Notes: a model not told the origin generated them from the letters alone. A stretch of 64,000 nt of DNA from Gemmatimonas sp. (GCF_027531815.1 NZ_JAPZSK010000014.1:124001-188000), one strand, 5' to 3'. Shown: positions 54,617-63,574, numbered from the stretch's first letter. A program made the numbers and translations.

Positions 54617-55554
54617 GAGGTGACCGGAAAGTGGACGGCGGCAGCCAGCTGCGCCGCGGCGAGGTCTTCGAGCGCGTGCCCCACGGACTTGAACAACGTA
54701 CGATCACGCGCGTCGCGTCGCGCAATGACCTCGCCGCGCAGCACGGCCCCCAGATCCCCCACGATCTGCTCACGGGAGAGCGTGCCGTCGGCGAGCGGTT
54801 GCACGAGATCCCCGGCTTCACGCAGCGCGCTTTCGGCGTGGTCCACCACGATACGCGCGCCGGCCACTGCCGCGTTGTCGGCCTCGCGCATGCCCGGCGT
54901 GAAGCCGCCCACCAAATCGAGGTGCGTACCGGCGCGAAGCCACGCGCCCTGCACGATCGGCTCGTGCGCCGTGGTCACGCAGCTCACGATGTCGGCGGCC
55001 GCCGCCGCCTCGTCGAGCCGCGATGCCGCGCTCACGGGAAGCCCTTCGTCGAGGAGCGTGGTGGCCAGGCGCTGCGCCGTGGTGACATCACGCCCCCAGA
55101 GTTCGACCTGCGTGAGCGACGGCAGCAGCGCGCAATATGCCCGTACCATCCAGGGGGCGAGTCGCCCCACGCCCACCACCAGCAGGCGCGTTGGAGCGGC
55201 CGCCAGGAGGGCACGGGCCGCCAGCGCCGAGGTGGCCGCCGTGCGGCGGACGGTGAGGGCGTCGCCGTCGAGCAGCGCCCGCGGTGCACCGGTGAGCCGG
55301 TCGAGCAGCAGGTACGAGGCGTCCACGGTATGGCCCCCGTGATGCGCCGCGGTCGGGATGACCGTGACCAGCTTCACACCAATGGCCTGCGCATTCCACG
55401 CGGGCATGAGCAGGAGTGTATCCGCCGACGACAGGGCGTGCGCGGTCCGCACCGGCGCCACGGGGGGCACCATGAAGGCCGCCGCCAGCGCATCGGCCAG
55501 TGGCCCCCACGGCAGCGCGGCGTGGACCTGTTCAGCGGAGAGTTGAGGAAGCAC
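54613..55554 (-). CDS. Ornithine cyclodeaminase/mu-crystallin family protein
   Basis: About 313 residues (GTG at 55554); an ATG at 55686 extends it by 44 Arg-rich residues of doubtful relevance. NAD-binding motif RLLVVGVGRLAPWMVRAY (G-x-G-x-x-A/L), then GWHLDLVGGFTPGMREADNAAV-like positions and IVGDLGAVLRGEV, plus an early IGVKLVTVIPTAA. Such proteins interconvert imino and amino acids (alanine dehydrogenase, ornithine cyclodeaminase or L-2,3-diaminopropionate-type enzymes). Substrate unclear. The stop overlaps the start of the D-aminoacylase gene; divergent from a FAD amine oxidase gene. Confidence 0.82.
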   Translation of the reverse strand: MLPQLSAEQVHAALPWGPLADALAAAFMVPPVAPVRTAHALSSADTLLLMPAWNAQAIGVKLVTVIPTAAHHGGHTVDASYLLLDRLTGAPRALLDGDALTVRRTAATSALAARALLAAAPTRLLVVGVGRLAPWMVRAYCALLPSLTQVELWGRDVTTAQRLATTLLDEGLPVSAASRLDEAAAAADIVSCVTTAHEPIVQGAWLRAGTHLDLVGGFTPGMREADNAAVAGARIVVDHAESALREAGDLVQPLADGTLSREQIVGDLGAVLRGEVIARRDARDRTLFKSVGHALEDLAAAQLAAAVHFPVTS

Positions 55555-55724
55555 TTTGTGCGCGGTTGGTGTGCAGCGCGCGGCCCGGCGGTCGCGGCAA
55601 CGGCCCAAGGTACCACCCGGCGCGTCGGGTCGCAGCAGGCGCCGGGGGGAGCGCCGAGCGGCGGCCTCACCGGTCATGGCAGACATGACGGTATCGAGTC
55701 ACAAGGCATTCACTCTGGAGTCAC

Positions 55725-56978
55725 ATGCGCAGTCAGCAGCCGTGGGAAACACGTGAGTGGCAGCGTCCCTTGCACGTGGTCATCGTGGGTGGCGGGGTCA
55801 TGGGCGCCGCCACCGCGTGGTTTCTGGCTCGCGAGCAGGGCGTGCAGGTCACGGTCATCGAACGGGACCTGGCCTATACGCGCGCGTCGAGCGCGCTCAG
55901 CGTGTGTGCCATCCGGCAGCAGTTCTCCACCGCCATCAATATCCGCATCTCGCAGGACAGCCTGGCGTTCTATCGCGCCATCGGTCATGCGCTGGCCGTG
56001 GGCGATGAGGTGCCCAACATCGGCCTCGTCGAGCCGGGATATCTGTACCTGGCCGCCACCGCGGGGGGCGCCGAGGTGCTGCAGGGGCAGCATGCGCTGC
56101 AGCAGCAGCATGACGTCCATACGGCGCTGCTGGCGCCGGCGGCGCTCACCGCGCACTTCCCGTGGCTGCAGGCGGACGATCTGGTGCTGGGATCACTCGG
56201 TCTTTCCACCGCCACGAGCGGCGAGGGGTGGTTTGACGGCTATGCCGCGCTGCAGGCCTTCCGTGTGGCCGCCGTCGGTGCCGGCGTGACGTTCCTTGAA
56301 GACGAGGCCGTCGATTTCGTGGTGGAGACGCACGACGGGCCGGCCACGGTGCGCGCCGTACACACGGCGGGAGGCCGGTCCCTTGCCGGCGACGCCGTCG
56401 TGATTGCGGCCGGCGCCTGGTCGGCGCGGGTGGCCGACCAGCTGGGCGTGGCGCTGCCGGTACACGCGCGTAAGCGTGACGTGTTTGCCTTCGAGGCCGA
56501 CGTGGAGTTGCGCGACGCGAACGGGGGACTGGCGCCGCTGGTGATCGATCCGAGCGGGGTCTGGTTCCGTCCGGAGCTGCAGGCCGGCCGCTTCCTGTGC
56601 GGTGCGCCCCCACGTGATGGTGACCCGGACGACGTGCCGCTCGATCAGGTCGATCGCGGCCTCTTCGACGAGGTCATCTGGCCCGTGCTGGCCGCCCGCG
56701 TTCCGGCCTTCGATGCGCTGCGCGTGACGAGCAGCTGGGCGGGGTACTACGAAATGAACAGTTTCGACCACAACGGCCTGGTGGGGTTGCTCGCGCCCTA
56801 CGGCAACGCCTACACGGCCTGTGGCTTTTCGGGGCACGGGCTGCAGCAGGCGCCCGCAGTGGGTCGCGGCCTCGCAGAGCTCATTGCCACGGGCCGCTAT
56901 CTCACGCTCGATCTGTCGCCGCTGCGTGTTTCACGCATCGCGGAAGGGCGGCCGCTGCTGGAGAAGAACGTGATCTGA
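55725..56978 (+). CDS. FAD-dependent amine/amino acid oxidoreductase (DAO family)
   Basis: 417 residues. The FAD motif HVVIVGGGVMGAATAWFLA is at the N terminus. TRASSALSVCAIRQQFSTA follows, and the C-terminal AGYYEMNSFDHNGLVG and GFSGHGLQQAPAVGRGLAELI are DAO family marks (FOXRED1, sarcosine or D-amino-acid oxidase group). It would oxidise a secondary or D-amine to an imino acid. The HCO-type covalent flavin Cys was not identified. Divergent from the OCD-like/D-aminoacylase genes, suggesting a shared role in amino acid breakdown. Confidence 0.88.
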   Translation: MRSQQPWETREWQRPLHVVIVGGGVMGAATAWFLAREQGVQVTVIERDLAYTRASSALSVCAIRQQFSTAINIRISQDSLAFYRAIGHALAVGDEVPNIGLVEPGYLYLAATAGGAEVLQGQHALQQQHDVHTALLAPAALTAHFPWLQADDLVLGSLGLSTATSGEGWFDGYAALQAFRVAAVGAGVTFLEDEAVDFVVETHDGPATVRAVHTAGGRSLAGDAVVIAAGAWSARVADQLGVALPVHARKRDVFAFEADVELRDANGGLAPLVIDPSGVWFRPELQAGRFLCGAPPRDGDPDDVPLDQVDRGLFDEVIWPVLAARVPAFDALRVTSSWAGYYEMNSFDHNGLVGLLAPYGNAYTACGFSGHGLQQAPAVGRGLAELIATGRYLTLDLSPLRVSRIAEGRPLLEKNVI

Positions 56979-57043
56979 CCGCACGCCGGCACCTGGTAAC
57001 GCACGCGATGACGCGCGACTGATGCCACGCGACAGTGTATGGC

Positions 57044-57445
57044 ATGCGCCCCATCGATCACCTCACCGGTGACATTATCGAGTCGGCCATCGAGATCCAT
57101 CGTGCGCTGGGGCCCGGGCTGCTCGAGTCGGCGTATGAGGAACTACTGGCCGGTGAACTGCATCGTCGCGGATTTGCGCTTCGACGTCAGGCCATGATCC
57201 CGTTCTCGTGGAAGGACCAGCGCGTCCAGTTCGGTTTTCGTGTGGATCTGCTCGTGAACGAGCGGGTGCTTGTGGAAATCAAGGCCACGGATCGTCCCAA
57301 TCCGGTCTTTGCTCGGCAAGTGCTTACGTACCTGCGTCTCATGCAGTTGCCGGTCGGCCTGCTCATCAACTTCGGCACCTACCGTCTCGTTGATGGGATC
57401 CAGCGCGTCACCAATCACGATGCTCCCTACGTCGACCCCCCCTGA
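57044..57445 (+). CDS. GxxExxY protein
   Basis: 133 residues from ATG at 57044 (GTG at 57035 in the same frame adds three). Carries LGPGLLESAYEELLAGELHRRG, which contains the G-x-x-E-x-x-Y motif for which the family is named, followed by FRVDLLVNERVLVEIKA (D and E-x-K nuclease-like core) and VLTYLRLMQLPVGLLINFG. Predicted nuclease fold; role unknown. Confidence 0.93.
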   Translation: MRPIDHLTGDIIESAIEIHRALGPGLLESAYEELLAGELHRRGFALRRQAMIPFSWKDQRVQFGFRVDLLVNERVLVEIKATDRPNPVFARQVLTYLRLMQLPVGLLINFGTYRLVDGIQRVTNHDAPYVDPP

Positions 57446-57487
57446 CGTCGTCTGGCCAACCCGGCATAAAGGGGGAACTGACTGCTG

Positions 57488-57572
57488 GAGAAGCGGAGAA
57501 AAGGAGGGTCCGGTGCGAAAGCTCGATGCCCCGCCGGCGCCGCGTGGCTCCCCGTTTCTCCGTTTCTCCGAT
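57488..57572. repeat. Interrupted inverted repeat downstream of the GxxExxY gene
   Basis: GAGAAGCGGAGAAA on the left (about 57488-57501) and TTTCTCCGTTTCTC on the right (about 57558-57571) are complementary with one mismatch. The right arm is itself a short direct repeat (TTTCTCCG). The spacing loop is about 56 bases, GC-rich. It could be a terminator-like structure for the convergent pair, or the remains of a small mobile repeat. Confidence 0.4.
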
Positions 57573-57582
57573 TCTCTGCATG

Positions 57583-58965
57583 TCAGTTCGGCGTCACCGC
57601 GCTCGTGTGCGGGCGCATGATGGTCGCGATCACCACGGCGCCGGTGAGCCCCAGCAGGGCGAGCGCGACGAACGCGACCGCCGAGCTGCCCGTGGCCACC
57701 CGCACGCGACCGATGAGGTCCGGCCCGAAATGGCCGCCGAGGTTGCCGATGCTGTTGATCCACGCGATGCCCGCGGCGGCGGCACTGCCGCGAAGAAACG
57801 AGGTCGGGATGGACCAGAAGGTGCTCATGCTCGAGAGCACGCCAGCCGCCACCAGCGACAGCGCCACCAGTGACGCCACCACGTGCGTACCAACCACGGC
57901 GAGCAGCGCCAACCCGGCCGTGGTGCACAGCAACGCCGCCGTGACGTGCCAGCGGCGCTCACCGGTGCGATCGGAGTGCTGCCCCCACCAGAGCATCGAC
58001 GCCCCGGCAATGCCCCACGGGATCATCGCCAGCAGCCCCACCTGCAGGTAGGCCGTGCGGGCGAGGCCGAGTTCCTGAATGATGGTCGGCATCCAGAAGT
58101 TCACGCCGTACAACGCGACCGCCAGCGTGAAGTACACGAACGCCAACGCCCACACGCGGCCGCTGCCGAACGCGGCACGCAAGCCACCGTGCCCACCACG
58201 GCCGGCAGGGGCGGACGCGGACGCGGCCGCGGCATCATCGGCCGCCAGACGGGCCAATACGAGCGTACGCTCGGCCTCACCGAGCCATCGCGCCTGCGCC
58301 GGTCCGTCGGGAAGCCACAGCAGCACGGCGACACCCATCACGAGACTCGGTGCACTCTCCAGCACGAACAGCCAGCGCCATCCGGCCCACCCGCTCACCC
58401 CCTCGAAGGCGTCCATGATGAATCCCGAGAGCGGCGCCCCCAGCACATTGGCCACCGCGACGGCCGTCATGAACTTCGCATACGCGCGACCGCGACGATC
58501 CGCCGGAAACCAGTAGGTGAGGTAGAGCACGATGCCCGGGAAGAACCCCGCCTCCGCCATACCCAGCAACAGGCGCAGCGTGTAGAAACCGAAGACATCG
58601 GCCGTGACCCCGAAGAGCGCCGGCAGCGGCCCCCAGGGAATGACGTCGACGAAGGCAAAGGAGGCCGACACGAGTGCCCACGTGATCATGATGCGGGCAA
58701 TCCATCGTCTGGCGCCGACGCGCAACAGCAGCAGGTTGCTGGGCACCTCGAACAGAAAGTAGCCAAGGAAGAAGATGCCAGCACCGAATCCGTAGACAGC
58801 ATCGCTCCACCCCAGTTCACCGACCATCTGCAGCTTGGCGAACCCGACGTTCACCCGGTCGAGGTAGGCCACGATGTAGCAGGAGAACAGCAAGGGCAGC
58901 AGCCGCCAGCCGATGCGGCGAAACGTGGCCGCTTCATCGGGCGTAGGGAGCGCAGGACTCGTCAT
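57583..58965 (-). CDS. MFS transporter, anion:cation symporter (ACS)-like
   Basis: 460 residues with twelve predicted helices. Family marks: FSCYIVAYLDRVNVGFAKLQ near the first helix, GYFLFEVPSNLLLLRVGARRWIARIM (motif A-like) and LRLLLGMAEAGFFPGIVLYL. This is the ACS/phthalate-tartrate type, which carries organic anions such as tartrate, glucarate or 4-hydroxyphenylacetate with protons. The substrate is not evident. Divergent from the rhomboid gene with no room for long regulatory DNA. Confidence 0.92.
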   Translation of the reverse strand: MTSPALPTPDEAATFRRIGWRLLPLLFSCYIVAYLDRVNVGFAKLQMVGELGWSDAVYGFGAGIFFLGYFLFEVPSNLLLLRVGARRWIARIMITWALVSASFAFVDVIPWGPLPALFGVTADVFGFYTLRLLLGMAEAGFFPGIVLYLTYWFPADRRGRAYAKFMTAVAVANVLGAPLSGFIMDAFEGVSGWAGWRWLFVLESAPSLVMGVAVLLWLPDGPAQARWLGEAERTLVLARLAADDAAAASASAPAGRGGHGGLRAAFGSGRVWALAFVYFTLAVALYGVNFWMPTIIQELGLARTAYLQVGLLAMIPWGIAGASMLWWGQHSDRTGERRWHVTAALLCTTAGLALLAVVGTHVVASLVALSLVAAGVLSSMSTFWSIPTSFLRGSAAAAGIAWINSIGNLGGHFGPDLIGRVRVATGSSAVAFVALALLGLTGAVVIATIMRPHTSAVTPN

Positions 58966-59002
58966 GCCGCGAACTTACCGCCCCGCATTACACTTCGTGC
59001 TC

Positions 59003-59602
59003 ATGCCCCGCAGATCGCGCACCTCGCTCACCGACTCGGCCGCGCGCACGACGCGGCAGGTCACCCGCTCCCTCCGTACCCAGGCCGTCACGCTGGGCAC
59101 GATGCTGGGGACGTTCTGGGTGACGTTCGCGGTCAACAGCCTGCTCGGCGGAGCACTCACCGGATTCGGCATCGTGCCGCGCACGACCGATGGGCTGCGC
59201 GGCATCCTCTTCGCGCCGTTTCTGCACGGTAACGTCAATCACCTCGTTGCCAATACGGTACCCTTCGCCGCGCTCGGGTGGATGGTGATGTTGCGCGACG
59301 CACGGCATTTCCTGCCCGTCACGGCGTTCGCTATGCTCGGCGCCGGCCTCATGGCCTGGACACTGGGGGCGCCGGGGTCGGTCCACATTGGCGCCAGCGG
59401 CGTGGTGTTCGGCTACCTCGGCTTTCTGCTGCTGGCTGGCGTGTACGCGCGCAGCTTCTGGAGCATCGCGCTCAGTCTGGTCACGGCGAGCCTCTGGGGC
59501 GGCCTCGTGCTCGGCATTGCCCCGAGCCAGCCGGGCATCAGCTGGCAGGCTCACCTCGGGGGGTTCCTCGGCGGTATCCTCGCCGCGCGGCGCTACACGT
59601 AG
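59003..59602 (+). CDS. Rhomboid family intramembrane serine protease
   Basis: 199 residues, six predicted helices. Catalytic Ser132 in the GASG motif (HIGASGVVFGYLG) and His184 in SWQAHLGGFLGG give the Ser-His dyad. LHGNVNHLVANTVPF is the usual L1 loop and carries the HxxxN. ATG at 59003 chosen; in-frame ATG at 58964 is possible but lies in the divergent promoter. A short GC palindrome follows the stop at about 59606. Confidence 0.92.
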   Translation: MPRRSRTSLTDSAARTTRQVTRSLRTQAVTLGTMLGTFWVTFAVNSLLGGALTGFGIVPRTTDGLRGILFAPFLHGNVNHLVANTVPFAALGWMVMLRDARHFLPVTAFAMLGAGLMAWTLGAPGSVHIGASGVVFGYLGFLLLAGVYARSFWSIALSLVTASLWGGLVLGIAPSQPGISWQAHLGGFLGGILAARRYT

Positions 59603-59623
59603 CCGGCGGCGCGCGCCGCCAGT

Positions 59624-61129
59624 TCACCCGTTGCGGCGACGCCCGATGGCGTCGACCACCAGATCGGCGATCGACGAGGTGAAGCGGATGGTCGCGCGAT
59701 CGGGGCTGGCGGCACCGCCCAGCCGGTCGCAGTACAGGCAACCCACCACCTTACCCCGAACGACGAGCGGAAACACTCCAAACTGCGCCACGTCGAGCTG
59801 CTGCGCCCAGCGCAATTCCGAGTGCGTGAAGCTGCGGTCGACCGGCAGGTAGCTTGCCTGTCGCATCTGGGTCAGGGCGACCACCGGACCGCCTCGTGGG
59901 GACATTGGGAACTGGAACTGGTCGATCAGGGTGTCCACCCCGTCCCCGAGACCGGTTCGTGCCACGAGCTGCTGGCGATCCGTCGTCAGGAAGCACGCCA
60001 GCACGCGATCGTACGGGCCACCGCGCATGATCGCCTCGAGCGCCTGCAGCAGCACCGCGCCAATCGAGGTGCCTGAGGCGGGGTCCACATGCTCCTCCAG
60101 TTCCGCGCGCAGGCGTCCGCGCAGCGTGAGCTCACGGGAGACCGTGTTTTCGACGTCCCCATCGGGCTCCAGCGTGGCGACCTTCGCCCCGAACCCTGTG
60201 CGGGCCGATGTGGCCAGCTGCTTGAAGCGGAGCCGATCACCGGCATCGGGGGAGCGCTGGAGCAGCTCGCGCGTTTCCTCGAGCGCAGCGGCCACGATGC
60301 CAGTGACCTCCTCGCGGTTGAGCTTGAGACGGCTCCCGTGCTGGACCATCACGCGGTCCAGGGCGACGGTGATCTGCGACGGTGTCGCGCCGGACCGATA
60401 GAGCGCTTGCGTGAGGTCGTGGCTGAAGGCTGCAACGGCCGCCGCGCGCGAGGTGGCGGCGGTGGTGTGGGCGTAGATGCCTTGGACTACGGAGTCCGGC
60501 AGCCCCCATTGGCGCGACAGCTCCGCCCCGAGGTCGGCATACGCGAACCCGAGCACCAGTTCAGTGGCTTTCGCCTCGGATTTCCCCTGGTCCTGCATGA
60601 GGGTGCGGATGAGGTGGTGATCCTCGGGGAAGTGGGCGGCAATGAGCACCTCACCGAGGTTGTGGAACATGCCGCCGAGATGCGCCTCTTCCGGTTCCGG
60701 GAGCTCCAGATACGTGGCCGTCGCGCGCGCATGGTTGGCCGTGAGCAGCGACAACAGCATGAGCTCCTTGAGCTGCGGACTCTTCCGCGAATAGTTCTCG
60801 AAGAGCAGCAGGCTGCTGGCCAGCTGCCGCACCGTGCGCGCCCCGAGCAGCAGCATCGCATGCGTCACCCCCTGAATGGGACGCCCGCCGCGGCGGTAAT
60901 GCACGCTGTTGGCCGTCTTCACCACACCGAGCGTCAGGCTGTACTCGCGCAGCACCACGTTGGTGAGCCGCTGCAGCGAGTGGGCATCATCGTCCATGGA
61001 CGAACACATGTCGACGATCTGCTTCGACAGTGCCGGAAACTCCACCCCCTCGTGGATGCGCGCCAAGCGCGCCCGGATGGGACAGGTGTCGGCCAGAGGG
61101 GCCGCAGGACGGGGTTCGGTGGTCACCAT
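59624..61129 (-). CDS. HDOD-GAF signal protein
   Basis: 501 residues from ATG at 61129. Residues ~25-235 are an HDOD domain: FPALSKQIVDMC, VVLREYSLTLGVVKTANSVHYRRGG, THAMLLLGARTVRQLASSLLLF, GMFHNLGEVLIAAHFPEDH, a non-hydrolytic HD relative. Residues ~335-495 form a GAF-like sensor (GTSIGAVLLQALEAIMRGG, VACFLTTDRQQLVARTG, FGVFPLVVRGKVVGCLYCD). Such proteins act in signal output in motility or stress networks. Convergent with the rhomboid gene. Confidence 0.88.
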   Translation of the reverse strand: MVTTEPRPAAPLADTCPIRARLARIHEGVEFPALSKQIVDMCSSMDDDAHSLQRLTNVVLREYSLTLGVVKTANSVHYRRGGRPIQGVTHAMLLLGARTVRQLASSLLLFENYSRKSPQLKELMLLSLLTANHARATATYLELPEPEEAHLGGMFHNLGEVLIAAHFPEDHHLIRTLMQDQGKSEAKATELVLGFAYADLGAELSRQWGLPDSVVQGIYAHTTAATSRAAAVAAFSHDLTQALYRSGATPSQITVALDRVMVQHGSRLKLNREEVTGIVAAALEETRELLQRSPDAGDRLRFKQLATSARTGFGAKVATLEPDGDVENTVSRELTLRGRLRAELEEHVDPASGTSIGAVLLQALEAIMRGGPYDRVLACFLTTDRQQLVARTGLGDGVDTLIDQFQFPMSPRGGPVVALTQMRQASYLPVDRSFTHSELRWAQQLDVAQFGVFPLVVRGKVVGCLYCDRLGGAASPDRATIRFTSSIADLVVDAIGRRRNG

Positions 61130-61255
61130 ACCGGGATTATCGGCAGCAGCCACGCAGAACTTCGCCGATCGGGGGGGGCGGGTGCACATTCCCCTGTGGT
61201 GACGGGCGGGTGCCCGCTGCCGTCCACCAGCATGTTCGACCCCAGCCACCCCCCC

Positions 61256-61642
61256 ATGCCGCGTACCGCCATCCACAGCGACCACGCCCCCAAGGCCATC
61301 GGCCCCTACTCTCAGGCCATCTGGGCCGGGGACCTCCTCTATTGCTCCGGCCAGACCCCCATCGATCCGGCGGTGGGCACCCTCATCGACGGCGATGTGG
61401 AGGCGCAGACGCATCGCTGCTTCGACAACCTCCAGGCCGTGGTCGAGTCGGCGGGACTTACCATGGACGACGTGATCAAGTGCAACGTGTATCTGGTGGA
61501 CATGGCCGATTTTCCGCACATGAACCAGGCCTACGGGGCGCGCTTCTCGCAGCCCTACCCGGCGCGCACGACGGTGGCGGTGGCCGGGCTGCCGCTGGGC
61601 GCGCGGGTGGAGATCGAGCTCGTGGTCCGGCGCGGGGTCTGA
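61256..61642 (+). CDS. ridA: RidA family (YjgF/YER057c/UK114) imine deaminase
   Basis: 128 residues from ATG at 61256 (61232 in frame adds eight). RidA breaks down reactive enamine/imine products of PLP enzymes such as threonine dehydratase. Full family pattern: IGPYSQAIWAGDLLYCSGQTPIDP, NLQAVVESAGLTMDDVIKCNVYL, and the catalytic Arg in YPARTTVAVAGLPLGARVEIELV. The stop codon TGA is the first part of the 12-bp tandem repeat that follows. Confidence 0.95.
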   Translation: MPRTAIHSDHAPKAIGPYSQAIWAGDLLYCSGQTPIDPAVGTLIDGDVEAQTHRCFDNLQAVVESAGLTMDDVIKCNVYLVDMADFPHMNQAYGARFSQPYPARTTVAVAGLPLGARVEIELVVRRGV

Positions 61643-61745
61643 CCCCAGCTCTGACCCCAGCTCTGACCCCAGCTCTGACCCCAGCTCTGACCCCAGCTCT
61701 GACCCCAGCTCTGACCCCAGCTCTGACCCCAGCTCTGACCCCAGC
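61638..61745. repeat. 12-bp tandem repeat, nine perfect copies
   Basis: TCTGACCCCAGC is repeated nine times without error from 61638 to 61745 (108 bases). The stop codon of ridA lies in the first copy. Directly after it a degenerate TCTGACAGCTCTGAC and an inverted ACTGGGGTCAG (61760-61770) allow a hairpin with the last copy. It lies between convergent genes ridA and amidase. Confidence 0.95.
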
Positions 61746-61765
61746 TCTGACAGCTCTGACTGGGG

Positions 61766-63328
61766 TCAGGGTGCGGTGGGGAGCGCGGGCGGGCGCCAGT
61801 GCCGGGTGAGCCGTTCGTAGTCGTAGACGTAGCCGATCAGCTTGAACTCGTCCCAGGCGCGGCCGAAGAACTGCAACCCCGCCGGCAGGCGATCACCCCG
61901 CGTGTAGCCCATGGGCACCGTGATCGCCGGGAAGCCGGTGCTCGGCGAGAAGAGCTGGCTGTTGTCGCCATGCGGCGTGTTGAGGTCGCCGATCAGCCGC
62001 GGCGGGTTGCTCCACGTGGGATACACGAACGCGTCGATCCGGAGCGAATCCATGAGCTGCGTCACGGCCACGCGCAGATCGGCCCGCACCCGCTCGCGGC
62101 TCGCGCAGCCAGCGCTCGTCGCGGGGTCATCCGTACTTGCGGCCGCCTCGCGCAGCCGCAGTTCCACAGTGGGATGGAAGCGCCGGCTGCGCAGGATATC
62201 CGCCAGCGTCTGCACCGGGGCATTCGGGGCCCGAGCCGCGAAGTAGCCCTCGAGATCGGCCTTGAAGCGATTGCATCCGCCCTGCTGGCGCCGCTGGATC
62301 ATGTCGAGCGAGTCCACCCGCACCGAGTCAATTATGTCCGCACCGGCGCGGCGCAGATCGGCGAGCGCGCGTGCGAACACGGCGCGCACTTCGCCGTCGA
62401 GCGTGGGGCGATCGTAGGCCTGCCGCAGCACCCCGATGCGCGCCCCCTTGAGCGCACCCCGCTTGAGCGCCTCGGCATAGCGCGCCGCCCGCCGCGCATC
62501 GGCCGGGGCCGTGATGCTGTCGGCCGGGTCGCTGTGCGCGATCACGTCGAACACCGCCACGGCATCGGCCACGCTGCGCGCCATGGGCCCGGCGATGTCG
62601 GCGGAGGCATTGAGGGGAATCACGCCGGCGCGCGAGGTGAGCCCCATGGTGCTGCGAATGCCCACCAGCGCCTGGTGCGCCGACGGCCCGCGTATGGAAT
62701 TGCCGGTGTCGGTGCCGAGGCCGAGCGTGCCGAATCCGGCCGCGACGGCGGCTGCGGTGCCTCCGCTGGACCCCGCCGTGACGCGATCGAGCGCATACGG
62801 ATTCTTCGTGTAGCCCGGCAGAATCGAACTCACGGTCTCGTAGGGCGTGAAGGCCCATTCGGCGAGATTGCTCTTCGCCAGCACGATCGCGCCCGCGGTC
62901 TTCACCTGGCGCACCATGGTGGCGTCACGCAGTGGCTTCCACCCCTCGAGCGCGAGTGAGCCGCCGGTGGTCTGCAGTCCCGCCGTTTCGAAGTTGTCCT
63001 TTACGATGAGCGGGATGCAGTGGAGCGGCCCGACCGGCCCCTCGGCGGCGAATCGGCGATCAAGCGAATCGGCGATCGTCAGCGCATCAGGATTCTGCAG
63101 CACCAGACTGTTGACGGCGGGTCCGCGCTGGTCGAGCGCCTCGATGCGCGCGAGATAGCCTTCCACAAGGGCGCGGCACGTCAGCCGCCTGCCCTTGAAG
63201 GCGCCGTGAATGGTCGCGATCGACGCGGTATCCACGGGAAAGCGCCGCGACACCGGTTGCGCCGCCGCGGGTGGTGCCACCGCCGCCACAGCGGCAAGCA
63301 GCCCCCCGGTGAGCAGAAGTCTGGTCAT
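61766..63328 (-). CDS. Amidase-signature enzyme, exported
   Basis: 520 residues from ATG at 63328. A Sec signal (LLLTGGLLAAVAAVAPPAAAQ) indicates export. Ser-cisSer-Lys catalytic set: Lys110 in PLIVKDNFET, cisSer at ~187-188 in VTAGSSGGTAAAVAAG, and Ser211 in LGTDTGNSIRGPS. The GLT-type Gly/Ser-rich region and PVGPLHCIPLIVKDN match the amidase signature family. It cleaves an amide or peptide amide; substrate unknown. Its stop lies in the hairpin arm of the tandem repeat. Confidence 0.9.
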   Translation of the reverse strand: MTRLLLTGGLLAAVAAVAPPAAAQPVSRRFPVDTASIATIHGAFKGRRLTCRALVEGYLARIEALDQRGPAVNSLVLQNPDALTIADSLDRRFAAEGPVGPLHCIPLIVKDNFETAGLQTTGGSLALEGWKPLRDATMVRQVKTAGAIVLAKSNLAEWAFTPYETVSSILPGYTKNPYALDRVTAGSSGGTAAAVAAGFGTLGLGTDTGNSIRGPSAHQALVGIRSTMGLTSRAGVIPLNASADIAGPMARSVADAVAVFDVIAHSDPADSITAPADARRAARYAEALKRGALKGARIGVLRQAYDRPTLDGEVRAVFARALADLRRAGADIIDSVRVDSLDMIQRRQQGGCNRFKADLEGYFAARAPNAPVQTLADILRSRRFHPTVELRLREAAASTDDPATSAGCASRERVRADLRVAVTQLMDSLRIDAFVYPTWSNPPRLIGDLNTPHGDNSQLFSPSTGFPAITVPMGYTRGDRLPAGLQFFGRAWDEFKLIGYVYDYERLTRHWRPPALPTAP

Positions 63329-63364
63329 CCGCGAAGTATGCAGCCGAGTGCGCACTCCCCACTA

Positions 63365-63393
63365 TTGCGACAGGTGAACCGGCGCGGTACGAT
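63365..63393 (+). promoter_or_regulatory. Predicted sigma-70 type promoter for the MATE leader
   Basis: TTGCGA (63365-63370), a 17-base spacer and TACGAT (63388-63393). Each box matches 4 of 6 consensus bases and the spacer is exact. It would put the start near 63400 and give a leader of about 230 bases. Confidence 0.5.
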
Positions 63394-63431
63394 AGGTGTC
63401 ACGTTCTGTTTCGACCTTCCGGAATCCGCCG

Positions 63432-63542
63432 ATGATTGTGCTCGCCATCTCTACCACCCCCAGCGACCGCATCTGCATGCGGCCGGTGACGGCCGACGTC
63501 GTCACGGTGGTATCGCATCGCGAAGCAGGGCCTCTCCGGTAG
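63432..63542 (+). CDS. Putative 36-residue leader peptide
   Basis: ATG at 63432 to TAG at 63542, 36 residues, starting MIVLAISTTPSDRIC. It lies between the predicted promoter and an intrinsic terminator ahead of a MATE efflux gene. No strong ribosome site; GGAA is about 8-10 bases upstream. Its last codons lie in a segment (GAAGCAGGG) that can pair with the left arm of the terminator, so ribosome position could affect it. Expression is inference. Confidence 0.35.
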   Translation: MIVLAISTTPSDRICMRPVTADVVTVVSHREAGPLR

Positions 63543-63574
63543 CCGCGGCACTTCGGTCGCGCCTCGGGTTCACA

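Noticed and set aside
57446-57582. Possible insertion sequence end
   Set aside because: No transposase and no matching direct repeats; only an interrupted inverted repeat is visible.
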